Positions 47,801-58,278 of a stretch of 64,000 bases of DNA are shown here, piece by piece. Source of the stretch: Coffea arabica (taxonomy: Eukaryota; Streptophyta; Magnoliopsida; Gentianales; Rubiaceae); the NCBI RefSeq assembly GCF_036785885.1, contig NC_092323.1, positions 5,372,501 to 5,436,500 of the forward strand. Reading direction: 5' to 3'. Each line of letters opens with the position of its first letter. Position 1 is the stretch's first letter. Both the position numbers and the translations under genes were made by a program. The notes beneath the pieces were generated by a model. It worked only from the letters and a program-made list of their open reading frames with translations. It was not told the origin of the DNA and searched no databases.

Positions 47801-49554
47801 AGTCAGGGCATAAAGGGTTTCCCGGAAAAGTCTAGAGATGGTTTATCTCAAGATATAATGAATGTGGAGATATTATGTGGCAAACCATGCTCGTAGCCGT
47901 CAAAGTTCTCATCAGACCGCCAAAAAAAAAAAAAAGAAAAAAAAGGAAAGGAAACACACTACATTAAACAAAATGTACGAAACACACTACATTAGACGAA
48001 ATGTCTGAAGGTTCAATTTAGATGCAAATTTTGATTCCAACTCAACACAATGTACGTTCAGTTCTTCAAAATGTAATCACTTTGAACACAAGTAAACATA
48101 GAACAAATTTTTATGAGTGCCATACATGGTGTTAAAAATGATGTACATGGCATATACAAATAGAGAACATAAAATATGGCAGTCTAGTATCTGCCGCAGA
48201 CTATCGGGGTTATGTTTTATGTTTAAAAACCTGGCATATGGTTATTCTGCCTTAATCCTTTTATTCTACTCATTACAGGTTCCTCGTGGGGCTGCTGCTC
48301 CATTTTGCTTCAAGACCGGAATGTCTCATCTTGAGCAGAATCAACTTCCAGATGCATTATCCTGCTTTGATGAAGCTTTCCTAGCACTGGCCAAGGATCA
48401 GTCTCGTGGAGCTGATATCAAGGCTCAGGCCACAATATGTGCTCAGTATAAAATTGCAGTCACGCTACTCCGGGTATTGTAATTCTTAACCTTGGGAAAA
48501 CTCATATGGTCTCTCTTCAGGTATCAGTTTAAAATGTCTTTTACACGAGGAGTGAGCATGCATAAGGTTGGTATAGCCAAAATCTGTATTCTCGTCAGTC
48601 TAGTCTTGGTTCTAAAAGTTCCATCAGCCACCTTAACATAACGAGGCAATGAAGGTCAAAGTAGGATTGAATTGGATGTTGATAAGTTCCATGACTTCCA
48701 TCAGCCGCCTTAACATAACGAGGCAATGAAGGTCGAAGTAGGATTGAATTGGATGTTGATAATTTCAATTGCCACAACTAAATATGTAAACCAAGTGTAT
48801 CATTTGTGGCCAAATTGCCACCACTCGTTGGCTTCCTAAAACAAAAGCATATGGTGAGCCTTTTGATAACCATCCTATTGCTTGATTTAGCAATCTTGCA
48901 ATCCCAAGGAGTGAACCAAAGCAAAAAAAATCCACAACTATGGTTTAATCTTCTGAATGTTATTACATGATGATTGTTAAGTAGAATTCGCTCAATTTTG
49001 TCGGTGATGTCCTTTTCATTCTTCTGGTAGCATTTTATTCCACCACATTTCCTCCGGAAATCACATGCTTTTTTTTTCCCCAGGAAATTAGCCGGTTACA
49101 GAAAGTCCAAGGCCCAAGTGCTATCAGTGCAAAAGATGAGATGGCAAGGTTGTCTCGTCACCTCGGTTCATTGCCTCTTCTTGCCAAGCACCGGATAAAT
49201 TGCATTCGAACTGCCATAAAAAGGAATATGGATGTGCAGAATTATGCCTATTCGAAGCAGATGCTTGAATTGCTCCTATCTAAAGCCCCTCCTGGCAAGC
49301 AAGATGAGTTGCGTAGCCTAATTGACATTTGCGTTCAGAGAGGATTGTCCAACAAGTCTATTGATCCTTTAGAAGACCCTTCCCAGTTCTGTGCTGCTAC
49401 ACTTGGTCGTTTATCAACAATTGGTTATGATGTTTGCGATCTATGTGGGGCCAAATTTTCTGCACTGTCCACACTTGGCTGCATTATCTGTGGAATGGGA
49501 AGCATCAAAAGATCTGATGCTCTTGCGGGACCTGTCCCTTCGCCATTTGGCTGA
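35826..49554 (+). CDS. TWD40-1: TPLATE-complex subunit, WD40 protein TWD40-1
   Basis: Twenty-four exons encode 1622 residues, close to the Arabidopsis protein At3g50590. Exons: 35826-35958, 36052-36161, 36402-36567, 37478-37578, 37690-37762, 37879-38014, 38623-38783, 39909-40033, 40105-40204, 40759-40855, 42116-42167, 42800-42901, 42982-43128, 43209-43371, 43477-43716, 43795-43949, 44600-44728, 44851-44968, 45120-45315, 45494-45605, 45681-45835, 46296-47727, 48279-48473 and 49084-49554. It starts MEWATLQHLDLRHVGR. The first ~300 residues carry WD40 repeats (e.g. FIGDRRGTLLAWD, SKDGSIQLWK). A second beta-propeller and helical-solenoid region follow, then a Pro/Ser/Gln-rich linker (about 1150-1400) with GLPDGGVPPQ/GLPGGSIPPQ repeats, and a C-terminal CDLCG...CIICG pair. 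TPLATE complex members act as endocytic adaptors at the plasma membrane. One intron is AT-AC. Confidence 0.9.
37817..37838. repeat. CT microsatellite in an intron
   Basis: About ten CT units in TWD40-1 intron 5, part of the pyrimidine-rich intron end. A second CT run lies at about 38240-38257 in intron 6. Confidence 0.85.
44729..44850 (+). other. U12-type AT-AC intron
   Basis: The intron begins ATATCCTGAA and ends GTGATTAC, with TCTTTAAC (44834-44841 approx.) as branch site about 11 nt before the end. These match the minor-spliceosome consensus (ATATCCTT, TCCTTAAC, AC). It separates Ser730 and Phe731 in phase 0. No GT-AG alternative keeps the frame. Confidence 0.88.
48619..48772. repeat. 77-bp tandem duplication in an intron
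   Basis: Two units starting at 48619 and 48696, each beginning TTCCATCAGCC and containing TTAACATAACGAGGCAATG. Only a few mismatches. It lies in the last intron of TWD40-1 and has no coding role. Confidence 0.85.
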
Positions 49555-49819
49555 GATTCATAAGCTTCCTGGATCGACTTAATTGGCAATTTTGTTGTGT
49601 GCTACTTCCTTATTTTGATCCAGCTTCATGCTGTGATTTTGCTTATGCTACCCTCTTTTTTTATAATTTTGTCCTCTTTTTTTTTTTTTTTTTCATTTTC
49701 ATCTTTTGGTTATTTTTCCAGTAGGTATGTTGTTAGCTGTACAGTTTATGTTGTTTCATATTGGGAGGCTTTCATATTTCATGTACTATAATCAATGTAC
49801 TCCCAGCAGAGGGACCTGG

Positions 49820-50019
49820 GTGTATTCTTTGCTGTATTTAAGTGTATTGGTTTTGTATGCTTCAGCTGATTTGATTAATAACGGGAAGAGTAGGGATGGC
49901 AATGGGGGCGGTTGCCCGGGTGTATTCTTTGCTGTATTTAAGTGTATTGGTTTTGTATGCTTCAGCTGATTTGATTAATAACGGGAAGAGTAGGGATGGC
50001 AATGGGGGCAGGTGCCCGC
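49820..50019. repeat. 100-bp tandem duplication spanning a MITE junction
   Basis: Two nearly identical 100-bp units (49820-49919, 49920-50019) start GTGTATTCTTTGCTG. Each holds 3'-flanking DNA of TWD40-1, the GGGAAGAG target sequence and the first ~28 bp of the outer MITE. Only the second copy continues into a full element. Confidence 0.9.
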
Positions 50020-51214
50020 GGGCAACCGCCCCGCGGGGGTCTCTCGGGGCGGGGGCGGGGGGTAATTTTTTCCCCCCGTTTAGAAACGGGGCGGGGGGCG
50101 GGGGAGTATACCCCCGCCCCGCCACCTGCAAAAAAAAATTATATATATATAATTATATATAATATGTAATTTAATTAGTTATAAATTTATGATAATGATA
50201 TTATTAGTTAGATGTATTATATAACGTATATTAGTGTGTGTAATATAATTGATATTATCAATTATACGAATAATTAGACATGTCTACTAATAGAATTTAT
50301 TAATTAGTTATACTAAATTTACTAAGACATTTATACTAAATTTCTAATTACACTTAATAGAATAACATTTTTTTCTCAAAAAAAAAACACAAACACAATA
50401 ATGAATTAGTGATTGTATTTGTACCAAAAGTGAAAACTTGACTATTTTAGTTGTATTTATTTTATCATGTTGGATTGTATTCAAATAACTTTTGTTTGAT
50501 TATTTTTATGAGTTTCAATTGTAAAATTAAAATAAATAATAACTTGATGATGTGTTGATATTTTAGTACTTGATTATTTATTAAAATTTAACTATAATAA
50601 AATTTTATTAATTCAGCGGAGAAAATTTTATTAACCCCGCGGGGGAAGCTGGGCGGGGCGGGGGGGAGTTTGTAGCTAGGGCTGTCAACGGGCCGGGTCC
50701 GGGCCGGAATTCATTATTCCGGACCCGGACCCGAATTACTATGCCGATCCGGATCCGACCCGTTTACCCGACGGGTCTTTTATTCTATGTTCCGGATCCG
50801 GATCCGGCGGGTCTCGGATCCGGATCCGGGTCTACCCGAACAAATTTACCAAAATTTATAATTTCTAATAAAAATGAGAAAAAAATATATTTGTAAACTA
50901 ATTTCTAACTAATGCAAAGAAAAAATCAAATAAGAAAAGAAATCAAATTAACTTTATTAAAATACATCACCCTAATCAAATTATATTGATAAATATATAT
51001 TTTTTAAATTATTAATTCATTTATATCCGGATCCAGGTCTAAAACGGGTCGGAATACTATATTCCGTATCCGACCCGTTTTTTGTTTGACAAAACGGATC
51101 CGGATCCGGGAAACGGAATTAAATCTCTACCTATACCCGCAAAAATTTCACGGATCCGGTCCGGATCCGGGTCTAGACCCGACCCGTTGACAGGCCTATT
51201 TGTAGCCATCCCTA
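49991..51214. mobile_element. outer hAT-like MITE, G/C-rich ends
   Basis: Starts TAGGGATGGCAATGGGGG and ends GCCATCCCTA. Perfect 8-bp GGGAAGAG duplications flank it (49983-49990 and 51215-51222). Subterminal regions are runs of GGGGCGGGG, and the core is AT-rich. It is interrupted at 50677-51198 by another element; without it the length is about 694 bp. hAT-type by termini and duplication length. Confidence 0.85.
50677..51198. mobile_element. inner hAT-like MITE nested in the outer one
   Basis: Starts TAGGGCTGTCAACGGG and ends CCCGTTGACAGGCCTA. Perfect 8-bp TTTGTAGC duplications flank it (50669-50676 and 51199-51206). Subterminal regions are packed with GGATCCGG palindromes, and the core is AT-rich and non-coding. 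The target lies inside the right end of the outer MITE, so it inserted later. Confidence 0.88.
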
Positions 51215-51222
51215 GGGAAGAG

Positions 51223-52154
51223 TCTCTGACAAAACAATTGATCGCATTACGTTTTCACCGTCAATGTCAACATATGGAACCGTGATACCTACTGAAATGA
51301 GAATGTCTTAAGAGAGCCCAGTGCCTTCTTTACATAACGCTAAGTTTGACAAATAAATGTTAAAGCATACGATAGGGAAACTCCTCGAGCGTAAACAGCT
51401 GCTAAGCAGTAATTTTACGAGAAGATTTTTATTGTATCAATGCATCGGGTTCACATTAATCCATAATACGGCGCTTTAACGACAGATTCTATACTTGTTC
51501 ACAATTTCTTTGTAGTATATATCAGAATAGGCGAAACGTGGAATGGGAAGGTGAGCCTCTCTTTCGGATCAATATTGTATTGTGGAAAAATATGGGAAAC
51601 TGTGAAATTCGTTGATATTAAGAAGAGATCTAGCTACATTCACCCACGATGGGGATATAAATAAATCCCAAATTCCAACTCGAATTTATACGGTAAAAGA
51701 ATTTGTGCATGTGGGTTATTAGACCATAAACGGCATCTGATGCACATGCGTGCGGCGGCAACCTTTTCTTTTTTTTTTTTTTTTCCTGTTCAGTAGTTAA
51801 GTTCTGGGGGAATCACAAGCTTCTGCAGTACTCGAGATTGCCTCGTAAAAGTACTCCCCTGAATATTGTGCGGGAAGGGCAATAATTGGATATAATTTAG
51901 CATCAACTGAGGAAAGGACAAACACTTTCAGAGAGGAATACAATGAATGAATTCACAGCAAATACCTATCAATAGGAGATGTTACCAATTTTATGCCGGT
52001 TCCTGACAAATACAATCTCCCAGTTTATTTCTATGTATTTCATCTAATTTTTTCAGTATTTCTAGGAATCTGCAATCTAAGTTCTGAGAAGCTTGGAGAC
52101 TGAAGGTTCTGAATAAGGGAAAAAAGAAGAAAAAGACGGGAAACTAAAAACTTA
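51223..52154. other. spacer between convergent genes
   Basis: About 930 bp between the MITE nest and the stop codon of the DUF547 gene. A poly-T run lies near 51768-51784. The 3' UTR of the minus-strand gene probably occupies the right part. No gene or repeat end recognised. Confidence 0.6.
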
Positions 52155-55100
52155 TCACAGGTATATGAGGTACCTGAAACTGTAATTATAAGGCATTATT
52201 TCAACTATTTGAGAAAGAGGGTCTCCTCCTCTTCTCACGAGGCATTTTAGAGTTTCATTCCTGAGTTTATCTGGTAGCTGCAAACAAACCCAATCTAGTA
52301 ATGCCTCCAAGTCTTTTGCAAAGTCAAGAAGATACCAGTCCAGCAATTTGGGGATTACTAGCTTGTTTGCCGGTGAAATGCCAACTGCAGCTTGCAAATA
52401 TTCCCTCTTCGCAGCTTCCAACTCGTTCTCGACTTGTGCTGCAGTGTACACTCGAACCTTCATTTAAGAAAATTGCGGCCCTCATTACTACTACAAGCAA
52501 AATAAGATTTAAAATCTTTGGAAAGCTAAACAACGGGGCAATCGTGGCAAACTGCTGTTGGTGAGGAACAGCTATCCCTTCGTCAAAGGGAACAGAAAAC
52601 ATACTCCCTTTACCTCGGACATCAAGTGACTCTACTTTAAAACAGCTCCAGCTTGTTTGAAGAAAAGAATCAACTTACAGCAGGGGAGGACCAACACCCA
52701 CAGGAGAGTGCAAATGTCACCAATGGTTCGGACCACTCCAAACCGAAGAGAGCGTGAGCCTTCATTTCATCACCTTTTGCTGATTTTGGACCAGTCTGTT
52801 GACAAAGGTGAAAAAAAAAAAGCTATGACCAATCTCATCAAATTCTGGAAGCTATTACCATATGCTTACAGGAAACGAGCAAAAGAGATTACGAAATTAA
52901 ATGGATCACGACTTACATGTTTTAGATGATAAGGCAACCTCAGGATAAAATGCTCAATTGTTATTGCATTTAGCAGATGTCCGCCAACTGTGATTGTTGC
53001 CTGACAAAGAGCATGGTTGGGTTTTAAATTTTATTTAAGTGCTGAAATGGGCATGCTATGGTTCACATAAAATGCTATAGACTAGTGATGAACCGAAATT
53101 TATTCCTAAAATGAAAGCTTTCACTACAAAGCATAATGTTATTATTCATTTGGTTAAAGAAATTATGAACAAGTACCAGGCCTTTGCAATACAAAGTTTA
53201 TGCCTTTGCCCTCAGCTGTTATGTGACACTATACTGTACATTGAATTATTATTCCTGGTCAAAAAGCAGAAATCAAAATTGAAAATGAGATGATTCCTAG
53301 TATTGATTGATGCTTTGTCATTCATCTTGATAAAGATCAAAGATTTATGGAAAGCAAGACTCGCAGTTTGAATTTAGAGATCTTGCCTTTTGCAAAAGTT
53401 CTACAACCCTCTCAGGACTGTCAGGAATTCCTTGCTCTAAAAATGCCTGACAAGTTAAAAAGGAACAGACAGTCATCTTCCAGTGCAATAATTCGGTTGA
53501 AAGATACAGCCTAAAGAAGAAAATACTACATGTAAAAAGAGAAGAAACGTTTGGAGAGTCCAATGCCATTTAATGATATACAACCCCTTACATTCATTAT
53601 GCAGGAATTGTATGTGTTTATCCAGAAAGCAAGTTTCTGCTGATGGCTGAGTCCCTCTAAATTGACTGTTGCTAGCTTGCCAAGGAGGAGCCTGCAATAA
53701 AGCTAATGGAACTCAAAACCAAAGGATTCCTGAGAGTTAAAAGAAACGAAGCTAAAAAGAATAACAGCCTAATGCCTCACCTGAGTCTCCGAATCAGAAA
53801 CAGAGCATTTGCTTTCCGGTTGAAATCAACGGAGCTAGCTTCAATGGCTGGAAACATTTTGTAAGGACCAAAGTCTCTCTTTCCAGAGCCTGTAGAGATC
53901 AAGTAAGGATCTCGAAAATCTGTGTCCACATTGTGCTCGCTCAAATCCCCTGCTATAACAGAGGAAAAGGATTCTGAATCCAGTGTCTTCCCTTTTGATG
54001 TACTCAACCTTAAAAATATGTTGCACAAGCATTTCAAAATATCCTGGGAAGTTCTGTTGGCCTCTGTTTCAGCTTCAAACACCCTATCATCTGAAGAACC
54101 TGAAGAACTCTCTTGTGCCTGGTCCACAACTCTGCACTGCAGTAATACAGTTCCTAAGTTAGACAACTGGCTCTCTCCATAGTGGCAGAAATTACAGTTC
54201 CAGTAAGTCCAGTGAGTCATCAAGACATCGAAGCCAACTAAATCAACTTGAATAGTACCTGCAATTTCACGGAATCAGCTCCTTTGCCTATTTGTTCTGG
54301 TTTGATTGGACATCGTCTTATTGGAGTTTTTGTTGCAGCGGCTTTCTGTGCTGGAGCTAATTTATCCTTCACTAAATTAGCCCAGGACTGATTTTCTTTT
54401 CCAAGCCTTTCTTCCCCTGGAGAATTTGGTTTCTTTAGCACTTGCTCTCCATATGTTGGCCTGCCATGGGAATATGTCATGTTGCCATCAGCGTCAGATG
54501 ATGCTTGTTTTCTGGTTGAAAAACTTCTAGCCAGAGAAGGCGACTGCATTGCTGCAGCCCAAGAAGATTCCAAGTTTATATTGCCATGGGAAAAGGATCT
54601 TAAATGCCTTCTCCTTCTGGAACTAAGCACCTCAGTGCATGAATCAGCAGCGTTGTTCTCATTGCTCCTGCAGGGTGTGTGAACGGCTTCCTGGTGGAGA
54701 CCTTGCCTGAAATTCACAACCAGTTCTTCAAGATACACAACCTCCTCTTCCAAAACAGCCACTTCAGCAAGAAGTTCTAGCATCTAAAAAATCAGAACTG
54801 AAAAAATCAACACCATTTTCGTAATTAAGATTTTGTGCGCTAGAAACATCAAAATGGAGAAAATAGGAATAGCCCGCCACATCAACGGTGACACATTAGT
54901 CATTTTGGCCACACCAATTAACGATCTTCTGTACCATGTCAAATAAATGAACGAAGAAAATATTGGATCCAAAGAAAGCCAATTTTGTACTAATAATACT
55001 GACGTATTGAGGGAGATAAGGAGGCAGACGTGGCAAAGCTCCCAATGGTCTATTTAATGCCCTCTCCAATGCTCTATGAACATTCTCTTCATGTCTCAGC

Positions 55101-55731
55101 TTCTTCTTCAGCTTATCAACCTGCCAACAAGCCAAACATTCAGCATTTCTATAAAAATCTAAACTTGCTATAAAATTGCAGCCAATCAGTCACATTTAGC
55201 AGGACAGAATTTGATTACATCTTGCAACAGTGCCAATTTTCTTTCTCTGGCTGATGGACGTCTATTAACTTTCTTCGCGGGTAGTATTTTGCACTCCAGC
55301 AATTCCATTTTCTTCTCCTATTGCAAGATTCAGGCTTTATCAATCAAACTATCATCTTGTATGAAACAAAAATCCCATCTCAGATATAATTCTTGTTCAT
55401 CTTTAACTAATAAAGCTGCATATGAGAACCCCTATAAGAATTGGATCAAAAGTTCGAAACTTTTCAGATCAGAGTGACAATTCACAGTCTACTATGTCTA
55501 GGTAGCAGGTAAAGGAGACGGAAATCTATAAAGAAAGCAGGGAGGGGGGTGGTTCATGGCCTACCCCATAAAAACAAAAAGTAAGCTAGGACTCACATCT
55601 TGGGGATACAAAGGCGCTTTCTTAAAGTGAAGACCAGAAGCAGCAGCAGCAGTACAATGTTTGCTACTCATTTCCTCTTTACTTCCCATGAAACATCCAT
55701 CATGATTGTGCACTCCAAAAGCATTTAACAT
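52155..55731 (-). CDS. MIP1-type leucine-zipper/DUF547 protein
   Basis: Ten exons on the minus strand: 55731-55597, 55317-55219, 55120-55004, 54783-54259, 54136-53781, 53691-53592, 53446-53387, 53000-52917, 52795-52679 and 52457-52155, giving 631 residues. Residues ~46-140 form a coiled coil with heptad leucines ([20 protein letters not shown], then [18 protein letters not shown]), the N-terminal zipper of ternary-complex-factor MIP1-type proteins. A Ser-rich, basic middle follows. DUF547 occupies about 400-540, with [29 protein letters not shown] and LVTFALSCG. The last exon ends FRYLIYL. Nine exon boundaries are normal, but the intron after residue 464 starts with GC (AAG|GCAAGA) and ends CAG. 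Biochemical function of DUF547 is unknown. The gene looks intact. Confidence 0.88.
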
Positions 55732-56280
55732 CTTAACTAGTTAGCCTGGCCATCCGATTTCTCCATCTCATAAAAAGAAAGAGCTTGATTCAATGTAAAA
55801 GAAGAAGACAGGAAGACAATTTTTCTTGTATTCAGACGAGAAAAAAATGCAGTAGTACAAATGTTTGAACTAGCGAAGACATTCATGAGAGTTGAAGAAA
55901 CAAGAACCTTGAGGGAGTGTTAATAGATACTGATTTAGATACCATTGAAGGAGAGAGGGAATGAAAACAGAAACAAGAAAAAACAATAGGAGGGGCGGAG
56001 AGAGAAGGAGAGAGCGGGAAAAGTTAAAATGGTAAAATGGTGGTCGCTGCATAGTTGCCAGTATCTATCTTGGTTGTGGATAAAAGAAGAGCGAATTGCG
56101 CGAAATGTCACTAAACTATTTCAAAGTGCCGGTTCTGGTCACTAAACTTTTTTATTAGCGCGAAATGTCACTGAACTCGTAAATCTGTACCATTTTAGTC
56201 CCTTCGTGTATTTGTGCCATTAGGAGAGACGGAAAGTCACTTTTTTGAGGGCAATTTTGTCTACACATTTGTTAAAAAAT

Positions 56281-56700
56281 TTAGACCCTCATTCTTCTTC
56301 GTCCTCATCTTCTTCCTCAAAATCACAGCAAAAATTAGACCCACTTGCTGAATTATTCTGCCCAATTTCTGGGTCTTTGATGCCTGATCCTGTGGTGATT
56401 TCTTCTGGCCAAACTTTAGAGCGGGTTGCTGTTCAAGTTTGCAAGGATTTAGGGGTTATCCCAAATTTATCAGATGGCTCAACCCCTGATTTTTTCGCTG
56501 TAATTCCTAATTTAGCTCTTAAATCTTCAATTATCAACCGGTGTCGACAATCCCGTGTCGAAATCCCCTCCCCACCTGATTATTCTTCCATGGAAACCAC
56601 CATTGTTCAAGCAAAAACGGCCTCTCAACAGGAACCTTCAGTTTCTGAAACGGAGCTGCTGAGAGGGGTAGAGAATAACCCTCCATTTTTGTTTTCTGCT
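56281..56700 (+). pseudogene. captured U-box (PUB) N-terminal fragment
   Basis: The reading frame runs through a Ser run, then LFCPISGSLMPDPVVISSGQ, then VIPNLALKSSIINRC: a recognisable U-box, the E2-binding domain of plant ubiquitin ligases, of the class with ARM repeats. It continues to ETELLRGVENNPPFLFS and then leaves the family into GC-rich sequence, stopping at 56758. There is no upstream in-frame ATG; the first Met is inside the U-box. The first third of the fragment lies within the left inverted repeat and is mirrored in the right one. Confidence 0.8.
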
Positions 56701-57180
56701 CGGTTGGAGGCGCGGCGGCGAGGGTCGCTCCCGTGGTTGAGCTCGTGCGCGGTCTGCTGAGGAGCTGGATCTGCGCACGGTGGAGTTGCGCAGAAAGCTG
56801 CTGATGGCTGCTGGTGCTGGAGCTTGCGCGCGCTGGCTGCGTAGAGAGGGAGACGTCGCGCGCTGGCCGCAGAAGAGACGCACGGCTGGCGTGCGGCGTG
56901 TGAGTGCTGATAGCCGCGGCGGCGCGCGACCAGGTGGGCGGCTGCTGCGCGCTGTCCGCTGGCGGACAGGATGGGCGCGCGGAGGGTTGGAGCTGGAGGG
57001 AGGCGGCGTGGCGCGCTGGTCGCACGACTGGAGTGGCGCGCGGCTGGTGGAGATCGAGCGGCGGGTAGCGACGCGATGGGGGCGGCGGCGGACAGCAGGA
57101 AGAAGGAAGAAAGAAGAGAAGGAAAGAAAGAAATAAAGAAAGAAAAGAAGGAAAAAGAAAAAAAGAGAAAAGGGAATGTT
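56700..57180. other. GC-rich filler of the Pack-MULE
   Basis: Far richer in G and C than its surroundings, with repeated GCGCGCTGG/GGCGCGCG words, followed by a purine-only stretch of GAAGAAAGAAG type (about 57098-57172). Open frames exist on both strands but are low in complexity and match no family I know. It may be a second captured fragment or an expanded repeat. Confidence 0.5.
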
Positions 57181-57204
57181 TTTCATGCAATTTGGCGGTG
57201 TCAC

Positions 57205-57391
57205 TGGAGAGCGGTCGGCGTTGTTGGATGGCGGCGCGGTGGCCAGCCTGGTGGCAATTTTGCGGGATGGAAGTGAGTCTGACTCGTCCGAATCAACACG
57301 TGAGAATTGTGTGGCAGCTTTGTACTAACTAAGTCACGGGAGTCTGAGGTTCAGAGGGCTGCCCAGGGAGTCTGGGTTTTTGATTTTTAGA
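57205..57391 (+). pseudogene. captured ARM-repeat C-terminal fragment of a U-box gene
   Basis: Frame reads GERSALLDGGAVASLVAILR, then STRENCVAALY, a TAA stop (57326-57328), then LSHGSLRFRGL. This is the C-terminal ARM region of the same class of U-box proteins, with a stop where an alanine codon would be expected. It runs into the right inverted repeat. Confidence 0.7.
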
Positions 57392-57892
57392 CATCAAAGA
57401 CCCAGAAATTGGGCAGAGAAATTCATGGGCAGAGAAATTCAGGTGGGTCTAATTTTTGCTGTGACTTTGAGGAAGAAGATGAGGACGAAGAAGAATGAGG
57501 GTCTAAATTTTTTAACAAATGTGTAGACAAAAATGCCCCCAAAAAAGTGACTTTCCGTCTCTCCTAACGGCACAAATACACGGAGTGATTAAAATGGTAC
57601 AGATTTACGAGTTCAGTGACATTTCGCGCTAATAAAAAAGTTTAGTGACCAGAACCGGCACTTTGAAATAGTTTAGTGACATTTCGCGCAATTTGCTCAT
57701 AAAAGAATATGTGAATATGATAAGAGGGATTAATTTATCGATGTCAGTAGTCGCAAAGAGTGCTAGTATTAGCAATATTAATCTTGAAGGACGTGATTTA
57801 GTGACAATAAAGAAATGCTTTAGCGTCTGAGTCTGGCAGTACTGGTACAGGGCAAGGAGAAGCAGTGAAAAAACAGGGACCAACACTGACTC

Positions 57893-58278
57893 TTTTTTTT
57901 TTTTTTTTTTTTCCAGAAACGATGGATGATATTTTATAAATAATTGAAATGTACAATATTTAAGCAACGGCTCAAGCAGCTTTACAAAGTGTACCATGAC
58001 ACTTAAGGAGAGTCAAAAAATCTCTCCTCATCCGTAAGTATGTTTAGAGCATAATGACTAATTTGATTACATAGAGTCATATTACTAACATTCCTAACTT
58101 CAAAAGAGCACATTTGAAACAAATTAGCTAAAGCATGTATGTGTTCAATCAACGTGGCAGTATTTAGATTGTCTCCTTTCCCATCTTTTAGCAAGGCAAT
58201 ATGTTGCTTGTTAGCATTAATGACTTTGATCCTTTGCCAACTTTGTTGTCTTGCTTTCATTAGTGCCAAAAAATTAGT
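57893..58278 (-). mobile_element. poly(A)-tailed 5'-truncated retro-insertion with RNase H-like remnant
   Basis: A 386-bp insert flanked by perfect 14-bp ACCAACACTGACTC repeats (57879-57892 and 58279-58292). It begins on the plus strand with about 19 T, i.e. a poly(A) tail on the minus strand. The minus-strand frame (58269-58003) contains TLIEHIHALANLFQMCSFEV followed by NQISHYAL, resembling the C-terminal half of the RNase H-like domain common in plant LINE-derived proteins. Long target duplication plus poly(A) indicates LINE-type integration. Source gene not identified. Confidence 0.7.

Larger units (their letters stand above)
56089..57698. mobile_element. Pack-MULE-like element carrying U-box gene pieces
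   Basis: A 1610-bp element bounded by GAGCGAATTGCGCG and CGCGCAATTTGCTC, flanked by perfect 9-bp ATAAAAGAA duplications (56080-56088 and 57699-57707). Terminal inverted repeats are very long: 56089-56382 (294 bp) against 57392-57698 (307 bp), the right one having an extra 15-bp internal duplication. Between them lie an N-terminal U-box fragment, a very GC-rich segment of unknown origin and a C-terminal ARM fragment. No transposase is seen. Long inverted repeats, a 9-bp duplication and captured host gene parts define Pack-MULEs. It lies ~360 bp upstream of the DUF547 gene. Confidence 0.9.

Noticed and set aside
56534-57190. Long minus-strand ORFs of about 218 and 188 codons in the Pack-MULE
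   Set aside because: Low-complexity Pro/Ser/Ala/Arg frames caused by the GC-rich block and purine tract, antisense to recognisable U-box pieces. No protein family.
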